Origin: Agapanthus africanus | Taxonomy: Eukaryota > Streptophyta > Magnoliopsida > Asparagales > Amaryllidaceae | DNA: 64,000 bases | Direction of reading: 5' to 3' | Assembly (NCBI GenBank): GCA_030015575.1 | Contig: JASDDO010000001.1 | Coordinates: forward strand, 139,891,988-139,955,987 | Shown: positions 42,052 to 52,900 of the stretch, piece by piece | Layout of the letters: every line of letters starts with the position of its first letter | Position numbering within the stretch: position 1 is the stretch's first letter | Position numbers and translations under genes: made by a program | Notes under the pieces: generated by a model | Told to the model about the DNA's origin: nothing | Database searches by the model: none | Seen by the model: only the letters and a program-made list of their open reading frames with translations

Positions 42052-43942
42052 TGTAAGTCGATGTATGACAACCCACGAGTTGCGGGGAGACGGAAAAATG
42101 AAAAACAATCTTGTTCTTTGGATTAACACCGACTAACCGAAGAATCTTTGCTAAACTATAACTAACATATACATAGGAGTTGTTAACTACTATGAGAAGA
42201 GATTATACCTAGTGAACCTTGTCCTTCGTCTTTCCGTTATCCACCTCCTCCTCGGCCTCCTCTATGTAATAGACGATCCACCCAAGAGCTTCTATTCCAA
42301 GGTTCACCTCTAATCTTGAGGTAAATAGGTTTCTTTAGTTGCTAATCAAAGGCACCTAGGTGATATAGAGTGAGATTATGGATTAATTAGTCTATCTAAT
42401 CCTTGATCTCAACACATGAGAGGGGAGGATTAGGGTTTGAAGAGAGAGAGCTTGAGGAGAGAGAAGGTGAGCATGAATTATGATGAAAATGTTTCTCACT
42501 TTTAATATATTATGAAGCATAAAGAAAAACAAATAAATAAATCTAAATGATTTATCATCATGCTTTGTTTAATATATGCAATGAATCATCAAGTGAGTCA
42601 TTAAGCAATAAATGCTTCATTAACTCACTTGAATGATTCATCTAATGAGTCACAAATGCATTTAATGTAAATGCCACCTAAACCCTCAAGTCACCATACT
42701 TCTAGAAGCTTCCCGCCAAATTACGAGAACGCCCCTCCTATCCGTGAAAACACGGAAAAACATTAGACTGTATAAATCCAATAATCCGATACTAGAATCT
42801 GGCTTAAACCAAAGCCGGCTAGTAAAAACTGTCCGAACCTCGTACGTGCGTAAACACACGTATGCGTCCGAACCCTTGTCGTAAAACCATATGACCTCTA
42901 TGTCATTTCGCCTGGAGCAGGAAAAATCTCTGTGTGGGACTCTAAAGACTCGACTACTACGCTGGCAGTGGGTTTAACCACAGACCGCAAGCGGCACTAG
43001 CTGTACGTAACGGTCCCTAGGTAGATGTTGATAAGAAGGCCGATGAGGAAACCCATCTGAACTCCTACTGAGCCTGATGTGACAATCTTCGTACAGTCCG
43101 ATCTGTTCGTCTAGGACTATCGCATATCGGGCCTAGGGGGCGGCAAGCGTCAGTCCCCTAAAAGCGGTATAAGTCGTGTCGGAGTGAAGCCCATTACACC
43201 TTGAGAAACTACTGAAAAACCTACCAGTAAATCTCGCTTGCCCTGGCCAGGGACTTTGCGTAATGGCTCTCTGACACAACGCGATATCAACTCCCAATAC
43301 CGGGAGAGACGAATCCTGTCTAACTGCCACTGCCTCCAAGTGCTCGAGACTGCACCCAACTGCTACCTGTTTGCACGACTCCTTTGAGCCGTGGTAGGGT
43401 AGCAATCTAAGAACAGTAGGACACACTCGAGGCGAAGTAGCAGTGTCAAGTCTGCGGACTATGCTGTACTCATGTCACCTGGGAACTGTTAACTGACGAC
43501 GGGTATAATACCAACCAACAATTCCCTGTGAGTCCTGTCCGGTGTACCCGTAACCCAACGAGCATCTGTATACTATCTCCAGTACGACGTACTGATGGCT
43601 GTGGGACAGACCATCTTCCCAACTGGGATGAGAAGCGTACACACTAGTCTACTCCGGAGAATCGATGCCCTGTCTCGATAATCCTACGACTAGGGACCTG
43701 AAAAGGATGTGCTTATAGACTACCCAGCCCCCACTAGTGTGACTGCCATCACAACGCTGGTAGTCAAGCAAGATCCTAAGGGCTCTATCAATACGTACAC
43801 ACATATTAAGATAGATAAAACCAAGTAGCATACTACCATGTTTAGCAAGACTGTTATATAACTGTGAATATCCTAAGCTTCCATTAAGTAATATACAAGC
43901 TAGTATGATACAATAATGGCCCCTAGGGCATATACACTAACA
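42052..43942 (-). repeat. Copia-B 5' LTR
   Basis: 1891 bases, TGTAAGTCGATG to TATACACTAACA on the plus strand. It keeps the terminal TG that the 3' copy has lost. Confidence 0.95.
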
Positions 43943-45218
43943 GCTCCAACTATTGAGTACTAAGCACTCTTTATCTTAGCAGCACCCACATGAGGGGCAC
44001 GTGAGGCGCTTGGCGCTGAGTGCCAGCTATGGAGTGCTAAGCACTCTTTATTTGAGCAGCGCCCACGTGAGGGGCACATGAGGCGTTTAGCGTTGTTTCT
44101 TTCTTTATGCATTTTTCTGAAGATGTTCAATTCTCTATTCTCCCCTGGATCTTCAATCCCCAAGAACAAATTCGTCCCCATGAGAATTAAATTCTCATTT
44201 GTGGGAGACTTGTCTCATGGGTCTCGGATCTAGGGGAAAGAACTATATTCTTTATAAGGGTTAAACCCTTGGATGTGCAGATGGGATACTATGATCTCTA
44301 TTATCTTTATTTACCTTGAAGAAAGTTCTTCTTCCTTCTTCTCTCTTAAAGCTTTCTTTTTTTTATTGCTCTTCTTTTTGAACTTGAAGTTTATGGGGGG
44401 GTTCCTCTGTACAAGACTTGAAGACTTGGGGCTTTTATATAGTAGAGGCCGACTTGTTGATTTAGTTAAAGAAATCTCTCATTGAGAGATCTTTAATTGA
44501 TTTGTGGATTTTATCCACCGTTGGATCTTTGATCCAAGGACTTCTGTTTTACAGAAGATATTTTTCTTATTTTTAACAAGGTTGGGGAAATATTTTCCCA
44601 TACAGAGCTTATTCTGTAGCTTGGTGATTTTTAATAACCATTGGATTTTTAATCCAACGGTCTTTGTTTTACAGAGAGTAATCTTTCTCGTTTACAAAGA
44701 TTTAAGGAATATTTTCTCAACAGAATTTAATTTTGTATTTTGATGATTTATCATCTCCGTTGGATCAAGATCCAACGGCAGAAAACTTTTAGTTCTGGCG
44801 CCGACGCTCTCGTGCACGGCACGTGAGGCGCTGCCTCAGGGTTTTTAATTCCTGGCGCTGGCGCCCTCGTGTAAGGCACAGAGTTTTTAACTCTGCCTCA
44901 GAGTTTTTAACTCTTGGGCGCTGGCGCCCTCATGCGAGGCATGTGAGGCACTGCCTCAGAGTTTTTAACTCTTATTTAATAGATTTCTTTTTGTGCTTTG
45001 CACATTGGCGCCCGCGTGAGGACGTGAGGCGTCAACATAGGATTTAATTCTATCCGAGGCAGTACCTACATGCTTTTCATGTGGAGCTTTCCTTTTATTT
45101 TTATTTTTATTTTATTGTTATTAATTTATAAGGGAGCAAGTTTTGAGCCAAAATTTTGGCGGGAACACCGGTGTAAACAGGAGCAAATAGCACTTGGCCA
45201 AAGATTTCGGCGGGAACA
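43943..45218 (-). repeat. Gypsy-Y 3' LTR, right part
   Basis: It resumes the roughly 78-base tandem units (CACGTG-containing) cut by Copia-B and ends GGCGGGAACA. Joined with 10159-11321 and corrected for the target duplication the LTR is about 2.43 kb, close to Gypsy-Z. A TATA-like word on the minus strand lies at 44432-44441. At 44780-45040 there are repeats of GGCACGTGAGGC, GGCGCTGGCGCC and CAGAGTTTTTAACTCT, the positional counterpart of the Gypsy-Z G-box array. Confidence 0.85.
44432..44441 (-). promoter_or_regulatory. Gypsy-Y LTR TATA box
   Basis: The minus strand reads TATATAAAAG, about 340 bases downstream of the CACGTG/GGCGCC repeats in element orientation. Confidence 0.55.
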
Positions 45219-45269
45219 AATGCCCCCCACTACTTTGCATACGTATGTATGTACGTGGGTGAAGTAGTG
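45219..45269 (-). promoter_or_regulatory. Gypsy-Y polypurine tract and adjoining inverted repeat
   Basis: The purine tract is 45219-45230 (minus strand GTGGGGGGCATT). CACTACTT (45228-45235) pairs with AAGTAGTG (45262-45269), with ACGTA words inside. Position and build match the Gypsy-Z inverted repeat although the sequence differs. Confidence 0.65.
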
Positions 45270-47868
45270 CAGAGTTATGCATGGCCATGGAATTGAGGGC
45301 TTAGGAGACAAGTTTAGTGTCCTTGTAGCCTAATACTTTTTCCATCTTCATGAGTCGTAAAGGTCTTAAGAAGGTTTGTTTCTCCCTATGAGTCGAGAGG
45401 ATCTCGTAGGTGCATATTCTCCCTAGAAATCGTGAGGATTTCTAAGTGTTCATCACCCCCATGAGTTGTAAGGATCTCACTCGGCTATTTTTCCTTACGA
45501 ATCGTGAGGATCTATAAGTAGATTCTTTATTTCATCAGCGAATGTAGTTTTGGCAAATATAGCCCGTAAATAGTCCATCTTGACCTCCTTGTAAGGCAGT
45601 GATGGCTTAGGAAACAGGTTTGGATATGCCGCCTAAGACTTTTCAACTTTATGAGTCGTGAGGGTCTCATAAATACTTTTCTCTCTACGAGTCGAGAAGA
45701 TCCCGTAGGTGTATTTTCTCCTTAGGAGTCGTGAGGACTCCTAAGTGCATTTTCTATTGAGAGTCATAAGGATCTCACAAGAGAATTTTCCCTCTTATAA
45801 GTCGAAAGGACTCGTAAGTGGTTTTTTCTCTCTTCGTCGATATTCGACTTTGGAGAGTGTGGCCTATGGATAGTATGCAATAGTCCATCTTGGACCTACT
45901 TGCAGGGCCCCAGTGCTTAGGAAACAGGTCATTATCCCTATTGCCTGAGGCTTTTCCCTACGAGTCGAGACGAGTCGAGAAGTTCTCGTAAGGACACTAA
46001 TTTCCTCACAAGACGAATCGAGAAGTTCTTGTAAGGGTGTCTTAACGTCACAGTTAACTCCTGCTAATAGAAGTCTGTTAGGGTCTGTGGTACTAGATTT
46101 TTTACCCGTCGTGTCTCTGATCCCTTCGAGGGCTGGACAAGACGTCTTCAAGTAATTTTCCAGGTAATATTACCGTCGAAAGAGCAAGCGTTAGGGATAT
46201 TCCATATCGCTTTTTACTTGAGGTTAGGCTCAGTTTGGGAGCCCCGGTGAGTCATGACCACTCAACACTGGTGTGGGATGAACTCTGATGGTCTTTCATG
46301 TCTCATTTGAGTTGCCGTCAAGACCCTGAAGCGAGGGATCTTCCTTTGCTTCATTTGTTGACATTGTGTCTGCAATATTGCGACGAATGTCAAGATTGTC
46401 TTTGGGTTGTCTGTGAACCGTCGAGATTTGGAGTTAGGGGACTTTGCCATGGCTCCGTTTGTTGATGTCGCGTATGTATCTTGCTGGAGGGAGGAAGAAC
46501 GCTATTGTTTATCTCTAGGCTGTGGATGCTGCCGTTGAGACTTGGAACTAGGGACTCTGCTATGGCTCCGAGGTAGTCTCTAGGATGTCTGTGAACCGTC
46601 GAGATTTGGAACTAGAGGACTTTGTCGTGGCTCCGATGTAGTCTCTAGGCTATCTGTGAACCGTCGAGATTTGGAATTAGGAGACTTTGCCATGGCTCCG
46701 TTTCGCTGACGTCGTATCTGCTTCTGGTTGAAACGAGAAGGAACACCGTTGTTGATTTCTAGGCTGTAGATGTAGCCATTGAGATATAGCTTCCTTTTGA
46801 CGAAGCCTGGTAGGACAATGTGGTTCCCTTTTCATTTGTGCCCATGGATTATATACAGGGGTCGATGTGATCTCACCTGCAGGGTAAAAGTTTCATTTTT
46901 TTATTTCTTTCCGCGATGCTCTACCATTTCAGCTTTTTTTATCGTGAAAGTCGCGATTTCCCAATCACTTCGGCTGTTTTTTCGCGGTGCCCAATCATTT
47001 CGGCTATTTTTCTTTTCTTTACTCGCTGCTTTTTATTGGGAGTTGCCCAATCATTTCGGCTATTTTTATATGCATATATTTTACTCGCTAATTTTTGTTG
47101 CGAGTTACCCTATCATTTCGGCTATTTTATATGCATTTTTGGCTCGCCGATTTTTTGCTGTGAGTATGGAACTTGAGATCTGACACCAATTTTGGCATCA
47201 GCGTCACTGCGACTGGAATATTGCCAGGAACGAATCATCATTTGCCATGAAAGGACTTGGAATTTGATACCGATTTAGGCATCAGCATCGCTACAACTGG
47301 GATATTGCCAGGAGCGAATCATCATTTGCCTTTGTCGATTCGAACAAAGGTGGCTTAGCAAACAGGGTTAGGATCCTGTCGACTAAGGCTTTTGACTTCA
47401 TGAGCCGTAAAGGTCTCATAAAGGTGTTTCTCCCTACGAGTCGTGAGAATCCCGTAGGTGTGTTTTCTCCTTAGGAATCGTGTGGATTTTTAAGTGTGTG
47501 TTCTCTTATAAGTCGTAAGGATCTTAAAAGAATGTTTTCTCCTTATAAGTTGAGAGGACTTACAAGTGTCGTTCACCAAATAGGGAAATTTCGCGCCATC
47601 GGTGAAACTTGGTGGGGAAACGTTTATTTATGCCTGTGGATTGTATACAAGGGTCAATATTGAACTGTTTGTAGGGCAATCTGGGGGATGTGATGGCTTA
47701 AGAACAGGTTCAGATCCCTGTAACTTAAGGCTTTCGAATCCTATGAGCCGTGAGGGTCTCATAAGAGGGATTCTCCTTACGAGTCGTAAGGATCTCGTAA
47801 GTGTAATTTCTCCTTAGGAATCGTGGGGATCCCTAAGCATGTTGCTCCCTTATGAGTCATAAGGATCC
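45270..47868. other. Gypsy-Y downstream noncoding region, left part
   Basis: No gene is present, and the antisense gene of Gypsy-Z is absent. Modules are hairpin cassettes (about 45310-45520, 45603-45815, a partial one 45900-46040, 47345-47570, 47690-47868), a roughly 68-base tandem block built on GTGAACCGTCGAGATTTGG (46390-46710), ATCATTTCGGCTATTT words (46920-47130), and two conserved phrases (47195-47330). The final hairpin is cut by Copia-C. Confidence 0.8.
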
Positions 47869-50092
47869 TGTAGGGTTCCTAGGCACCCCTAGGAGGTGTC
47901 ACAAGGCATCAACCATGCCAATTTCAAATTTTACGGGTGCCGAGAAACCCTAATACGGATCGTTGGCTAGATTTTTAGGCGACAAAGCAAACTAGTTAAC
48001 ACTTAACTACAAGAATACGGAAATACAACCTTTGTAGATCCGGTCCTCCACCTCCACGACTCCGTGATGAAGTCCTCTCCGCTGTCCAAATCAAATCCCG
48101 GGCTCTAGCGTCGGCTTCATCGGAGAAAGAGCGGGCTAGGTCATCGACGACGTGCCGAAGATGATCTACGTCGAGGCATCGCTAGATCAAGCTCCAACTT
48201 CACCAAGTCTAGAAAACTTGTGAAGGAAACACACTCTACTACTTGGCAAGAGGTAGAGGATGAAGAAATAGGATGTGGGTTCACTTTAGAATTGGATTTC
48301 TCACCCTTTTTCATCAATCACCATTGATGAAGAAATGTTTTCTTCAACTTGAAGAAGAAGAAGAAGATGATGATGAAAGATAATAGAATTATGATAAGTT
48401 AATTAGAATTGAAAAGAAAAATGAATCCTTATCATAATTCCAACCATAGTTAGGTGTAGAGAATAGACTAGGGTTAGTGAATGGTTAGGTTAAGGAGATG
48501 AAGACAAAATGGTCAAAGTTGAATGAAGCTTCAAGAAATTTCATGAATCAATCCAACCATTTTGTTTTCTTCTCTCTTTATTAATCCAAGATAAATAGAT
48601 AAATGAATGGATAAATAAATAAAAACCTAACCATATACTTAACCATAGGTTTAATTCTTTACACTTAACCAAATAAGCATGTATCATCAAACATAATACA
48701 ATCATGTGCATAAAAGTATATCACATATACAACTTGCATAATTCAAGTGAGAAAATCCATTTAAAGTGAACCAATACTAGTCAATGTAAAGCAATATATC
48801 AAATATATAATTATACATTAAATCATTAAATCAACACTTGATTCAATGATCCGGTCATGTTAAACATAACCGACTAGTATTCAATGTATTGACTTATCGA
48901 ATCAACGCTTGAATCGATAACTAGGTTATATCGCATACAACCATTCGATACATTCATCCCGAGAATAGAATACGGTATCACATACACGCATTATTCTCGG
49001 TCCCGCACATATCTCATATGCGCTCCTATTTCGTTTCGCTTGAGCCAGGAAACCTCTGTGTAGGACTCTAAAGACTCGTCAATACGCCGGCAGCAGGTGA
49101 TGACCATATCAAGCACCCACAAGCCGCAAGCGGTCTGCTAAACGTAACGGCCACCCGGGTATTGAGCGATCAGAAGATCGACGAGCAAGCCCGCTCACAC
49201 TCCTGTGAATCCAACCAGTAACACTTACCGTACAGTCCGGTCTCGTCGTCTGATATGTCGCATATCTTTCCTAGGGGTGGTAAACGTCAGACCCCAATAG
49301 CTCGATGAGTCATGTCGATATAAGGTCTATAACAGTTCGAGAAACTACAGGTAACACTTACCAGTAAATCTCAGCAACCCTGGCCTGGGATTTCCGGTTA
49401 TAGCTAATCGAACACAGCGCAACATCAACTCCCTATACCGGGAGAGACGAATCCCCTCCTATCGCTCATTGCCTCCATGTGACTCGGGACTGTACCCAAA
49501 AACCACCGTTTTGCACGCCCTCTTGGACGTGGTAAGATGGAAATCAAAGCACAGTGGGAACCACACAAGACTCTATGACGATCTCGGGTCAATAGACTAC
49601 TCTGTACCAGTGTCACCAGAGAACTGCCATCTGACGTAAGATATAAAACCACCTGGAATTTCTCGGCATGTCCGTCCAGTGTACCCAGTCTCCACTGAGC
49701 ACCCGTATATCATCTCTGATGTCAAACACCAATGGATATGGGATCATCCATCGCCCATCTGTATGGGTCGAGAAGGTATATGCTAGTCTACTCTGGTATA
49801 TCGATGCCCCGTCTCGATACACCCGCGACTAGGGACTTTGAAGGATGTACTTATAGACTACCATGTCCCTACTAGTATGATCCGCATCATAGTCCAGGTA
49901 GTCAAGTACACATCCTAAGGGCTTTACCAACATGTAACAGAGAGACAATCAGTGTATACGTTAAGGTAAAGAGTAACCAGATAGCATACTATCATGTCGA
50001 GCAAGAAAGTCCTCCCTATATATGTCCCAGCATCCACTACAATATACATCCTATGTATAGTAATGGCCTCTAGGGCATACATATAACTAACA
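47869..50092 (-). repeat. Copia-C 3' LTR
   Basis: Plus strand TGTAGGGTTCCTAGG to CATATAACTAACA. Its U3 half is homologous to the Copia-A LTR. Confidence 0.97.
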
Positions 50093-50104
50093 ATCTCCCA
50101 CTTG
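50093..50104 (-). promoter_or_regulatory. Polypurine tract of Copia-C
   Basis: The minus strand reads GCAAGTGGGAGAT before TGTTAG, identical to Copia-B. Confidence 0.85.
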
Positions 50105-52900
50105 CACTAGGGCCATCTGATAGCAGTGGTTGTAGTATCTCATACTCAACCATCCCATAAAAATCTCTCTCTGGGAACAGGCCTTTGTGAGTGGATCCGC
50201 TGTGTTGTCCTCTGAGTCTGCTCTCCTAACCCCGATCTCCTTGGAGATCAACCATCTCCATGATCAGGTGATACTGCCTTAGAATATGTCTGGATCACTG
50301 ATGGGACGGGCGTTCCTTGGCATAAGCCACAACTCCATTGTCACACAATGGGAGGAACATAGTTCATCTCATGAACCATATACACCCAAACAGCCTCTTT
50401 GGTAGCATCTTAAGTAGCGATGTATCCTGCCTTTATCGTCTAGTATGCCACGGTATCTAGCTTGGAACTCTTCCAACATACCGTCCCTTTACTGAGGGTA
50501 AAGACAATGCCTGTGACTGACTTTCAGTCGTCTTTATCACCCTGGAACCCTTCCAGTGATTCTCCCCAGGATCGATTGATACCATCTCACTACAACTAGT
50601 GAGAATCCTAACATCCAATTAGATCTATCTCATAGATCCCAGGATTTAGGAGGTATCATTTTGATCCTATATGGAGAATCATTGTGATAAGTGGAGATTG
50701 ACCGAGCGTAGCATAGGAAACTCCTTTCTTATCAAGAGCATGACATCCACGTACTCTACGAGGATCACCACCATACTCCCTACTACCCTTTTTGTTTATA
50801 CAAGGTTCATCTACCATTTTGATGATGTCAAACTCTTTGACTTATCCATCAAAACAGATGTTCCAACTCCGCGATACCTGCTTTATCACATAAAACATCT
50901 TGCATACGTTTCCGCTGCTCCCACTGTCTACGAAGCCCTCTGGCTGTGTACTTATAGAAGTTCTCTTCTAAAACATCATTTAGAAAAGCAGTCATGGCAC
51001 CCAACCGCCAGATATCGTAGTCATGGTACGTAGCCGTGGCAAGTAGGATCTGGATGGACTTAAGCATAGCTCCTTAGAAAAGGTTTCATCATGATCCACG
51101 CCTGGTCGATGACGAAAACCTTTAACAAGTCTAGGTTTGAAAGTCTCAACTTTTCCATCTATACTATGTAATCTTCTCAAGATATACTTGCTCCTGATGG
51201 GGATTTAACCCTTCAGATATAGCAACCAAAGTCCATACTTTGTTGGTGTATATGGATTCCATCTCAGATCACTAAACATCCAGCCATTCTTACAGAGTCC
51301 CACTCCTGATGGCCAGCTCGAAACTAGTTGGGTCATCATCTCATGATGCATTCCTCGCTCCCACTGTCATAGAGAAACCGAAGTATCTCTCAGGTGGGTG
51401 AGGAACCCTACTAGATCGGCGGAGAGGCTGAGGTTCGTTGGTATCTACTGAATCTTTTGGTTGTACCAAATCATCTGCTGTAGTTTGTATAGCTGGAACC
51501 TTTCCAGTTCTACATTACAGACCTTGCCTCGAGCTTGTCCGGATTTTGCTTTTTAGACATAGGCCGGACAACCCCAAATCCTAACTAGCTTAAGATATGG
51601 GCTCTTCCCTTTCCATATCACATATGAAGTGGTAGGCACTGATTTGATTCAAACCCAATTCAATAGGTATGCAGCTTCTCAAGTGCATAACTCCCAAAAG
51701 GAAATAGGTAACTCAGTTGTACTCATCATAGAGCACACCTTATCACATAGGGTGTAATTGCTCCACCCCGATATACCATCGTGCTATGGTGTATACAGAG
51801 GAGTAATGCTGAGAGAGAATCTAATTCTCCTTTAGAATAGTCCAGGAATTCCATGCACAAGTATTCTCCTCCCTGATCTCATCATAGGACATAATACTTA
51901 TACCCGTATTTTGGTTCTCTACTTCTCGCTTATATTCTGTGAATATCTCAAAAGGCTCGGACTCATGTTTCAACAGGAACATATGTCTGAATCTTGAGAG
52001 ATTATCAGAGAATGTAATGAAGTACAAAGAACCAGTCCTGGCATGTGTAGACAGGGGACCTTACATACATCAACATGTATCATCCAAAGAGTTTACTAAC
52101 TCTTTCTCTGTTTCCAATAAACAGAGCTGTGGTCATCTTATCTTTGTGACATGACTGGCGAGTTTCACAAGATGTAAATTCAAAATGATTTAAATATGCA
52201 TCTAAATGTAACTTCAGCTAGTCGAGTCACATTGATATGACCTAGTCTACAATGCCTCAAGAAGGATTCGTTCATTTCTGAACTCTTCCTCTTGTGTGTG
52301 TTCTGTTTACTAAGAACTGTAGTTTGATTTAGAACATCAACGCTTTTAGATAACGTGCCTGAACCGATCAACTTTTGATATAGGAAATGTTCAAAACATT
52401 ATTCAACAATACAAAATTTTATCATTTCTTTACTAATAAAGAGAGTGATGATTTTGTATATCAGGTTCGGTATCTAATAACATTCGTTCAGAATCAATGT
52501 ATTGGTAATACAGGGTGACAGTGACCAACAGACTTGGCTGCAACACTTGCCCCGTTTTCTGCCTCATGAAACTTATCACCCGTTCTCAGTTCTCTACCTT
52601 TCTGTAGCCCTATGTAAAATATTACGTATCTGGGATCCTGATCTGGTATCACATACCCAGGACGTAGAGGATACATAAAAAACAGTTCTTTGTAATGAAC
52701 ACACCCGAAGATGATGCATCAGCATGCACTCTCTTCGTTTGGGCGGCACGGGAATTCTGGTATTCCCCAATTTTCTGCTCTGTCTTATAACATTTATAAG
52801 TTGGAGCGGGACCAACGTTCCCCAGCTCAGTATAACAAGCGGGTTCGGTCAATAATCTGTATTATTATCTTGATTAAGGCGTGATATGGTCGCTACCTGG
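50105..52900 (-). pseudogene. Copia-C gag-pol remnant
   Basis: RNase H, reverse transcriptase, integrase, GAG-pre-integrase and protease remnants follow in the normal order on the minus strand but are broken by many stops and indels. Recognisable pieces are IWRLGAMTAFLND of RT (near 51020), HCRLGHINVTRLA (near 52240) and a GSQIRN protease motif (near 52640). The RT box near 50750 reads YVDV, so the second catalytic aspartate is lost. Most of Gag is missing and the knuckle is decayed exactly as in Copia-A. The start codon position reads ATA. Confidence 0.9.

Larger units (their letters stand above)
11322..43942 (-). mobile_element. Copia-B, complete Ty1/copia element interrupted by Gypsy-Z
   Basis: Two LTRs of 1892 and 1891 bases (11322-13213 and 42052-43942) bracket a copia internal region on the minus strand. 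Flanking target duplications are GCGCC (11317-11321) and GCTCC (43943-43947), one mismatch. With Gypsy-Z (17761-40554) and one target-duplication copy removed, the element is about 9.8 kb. It sits in the LTR tandem array of Gypsy-Y. LTR identity is about 97-98% judged by eye over the first 280 bases. Confidence 0.9.
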
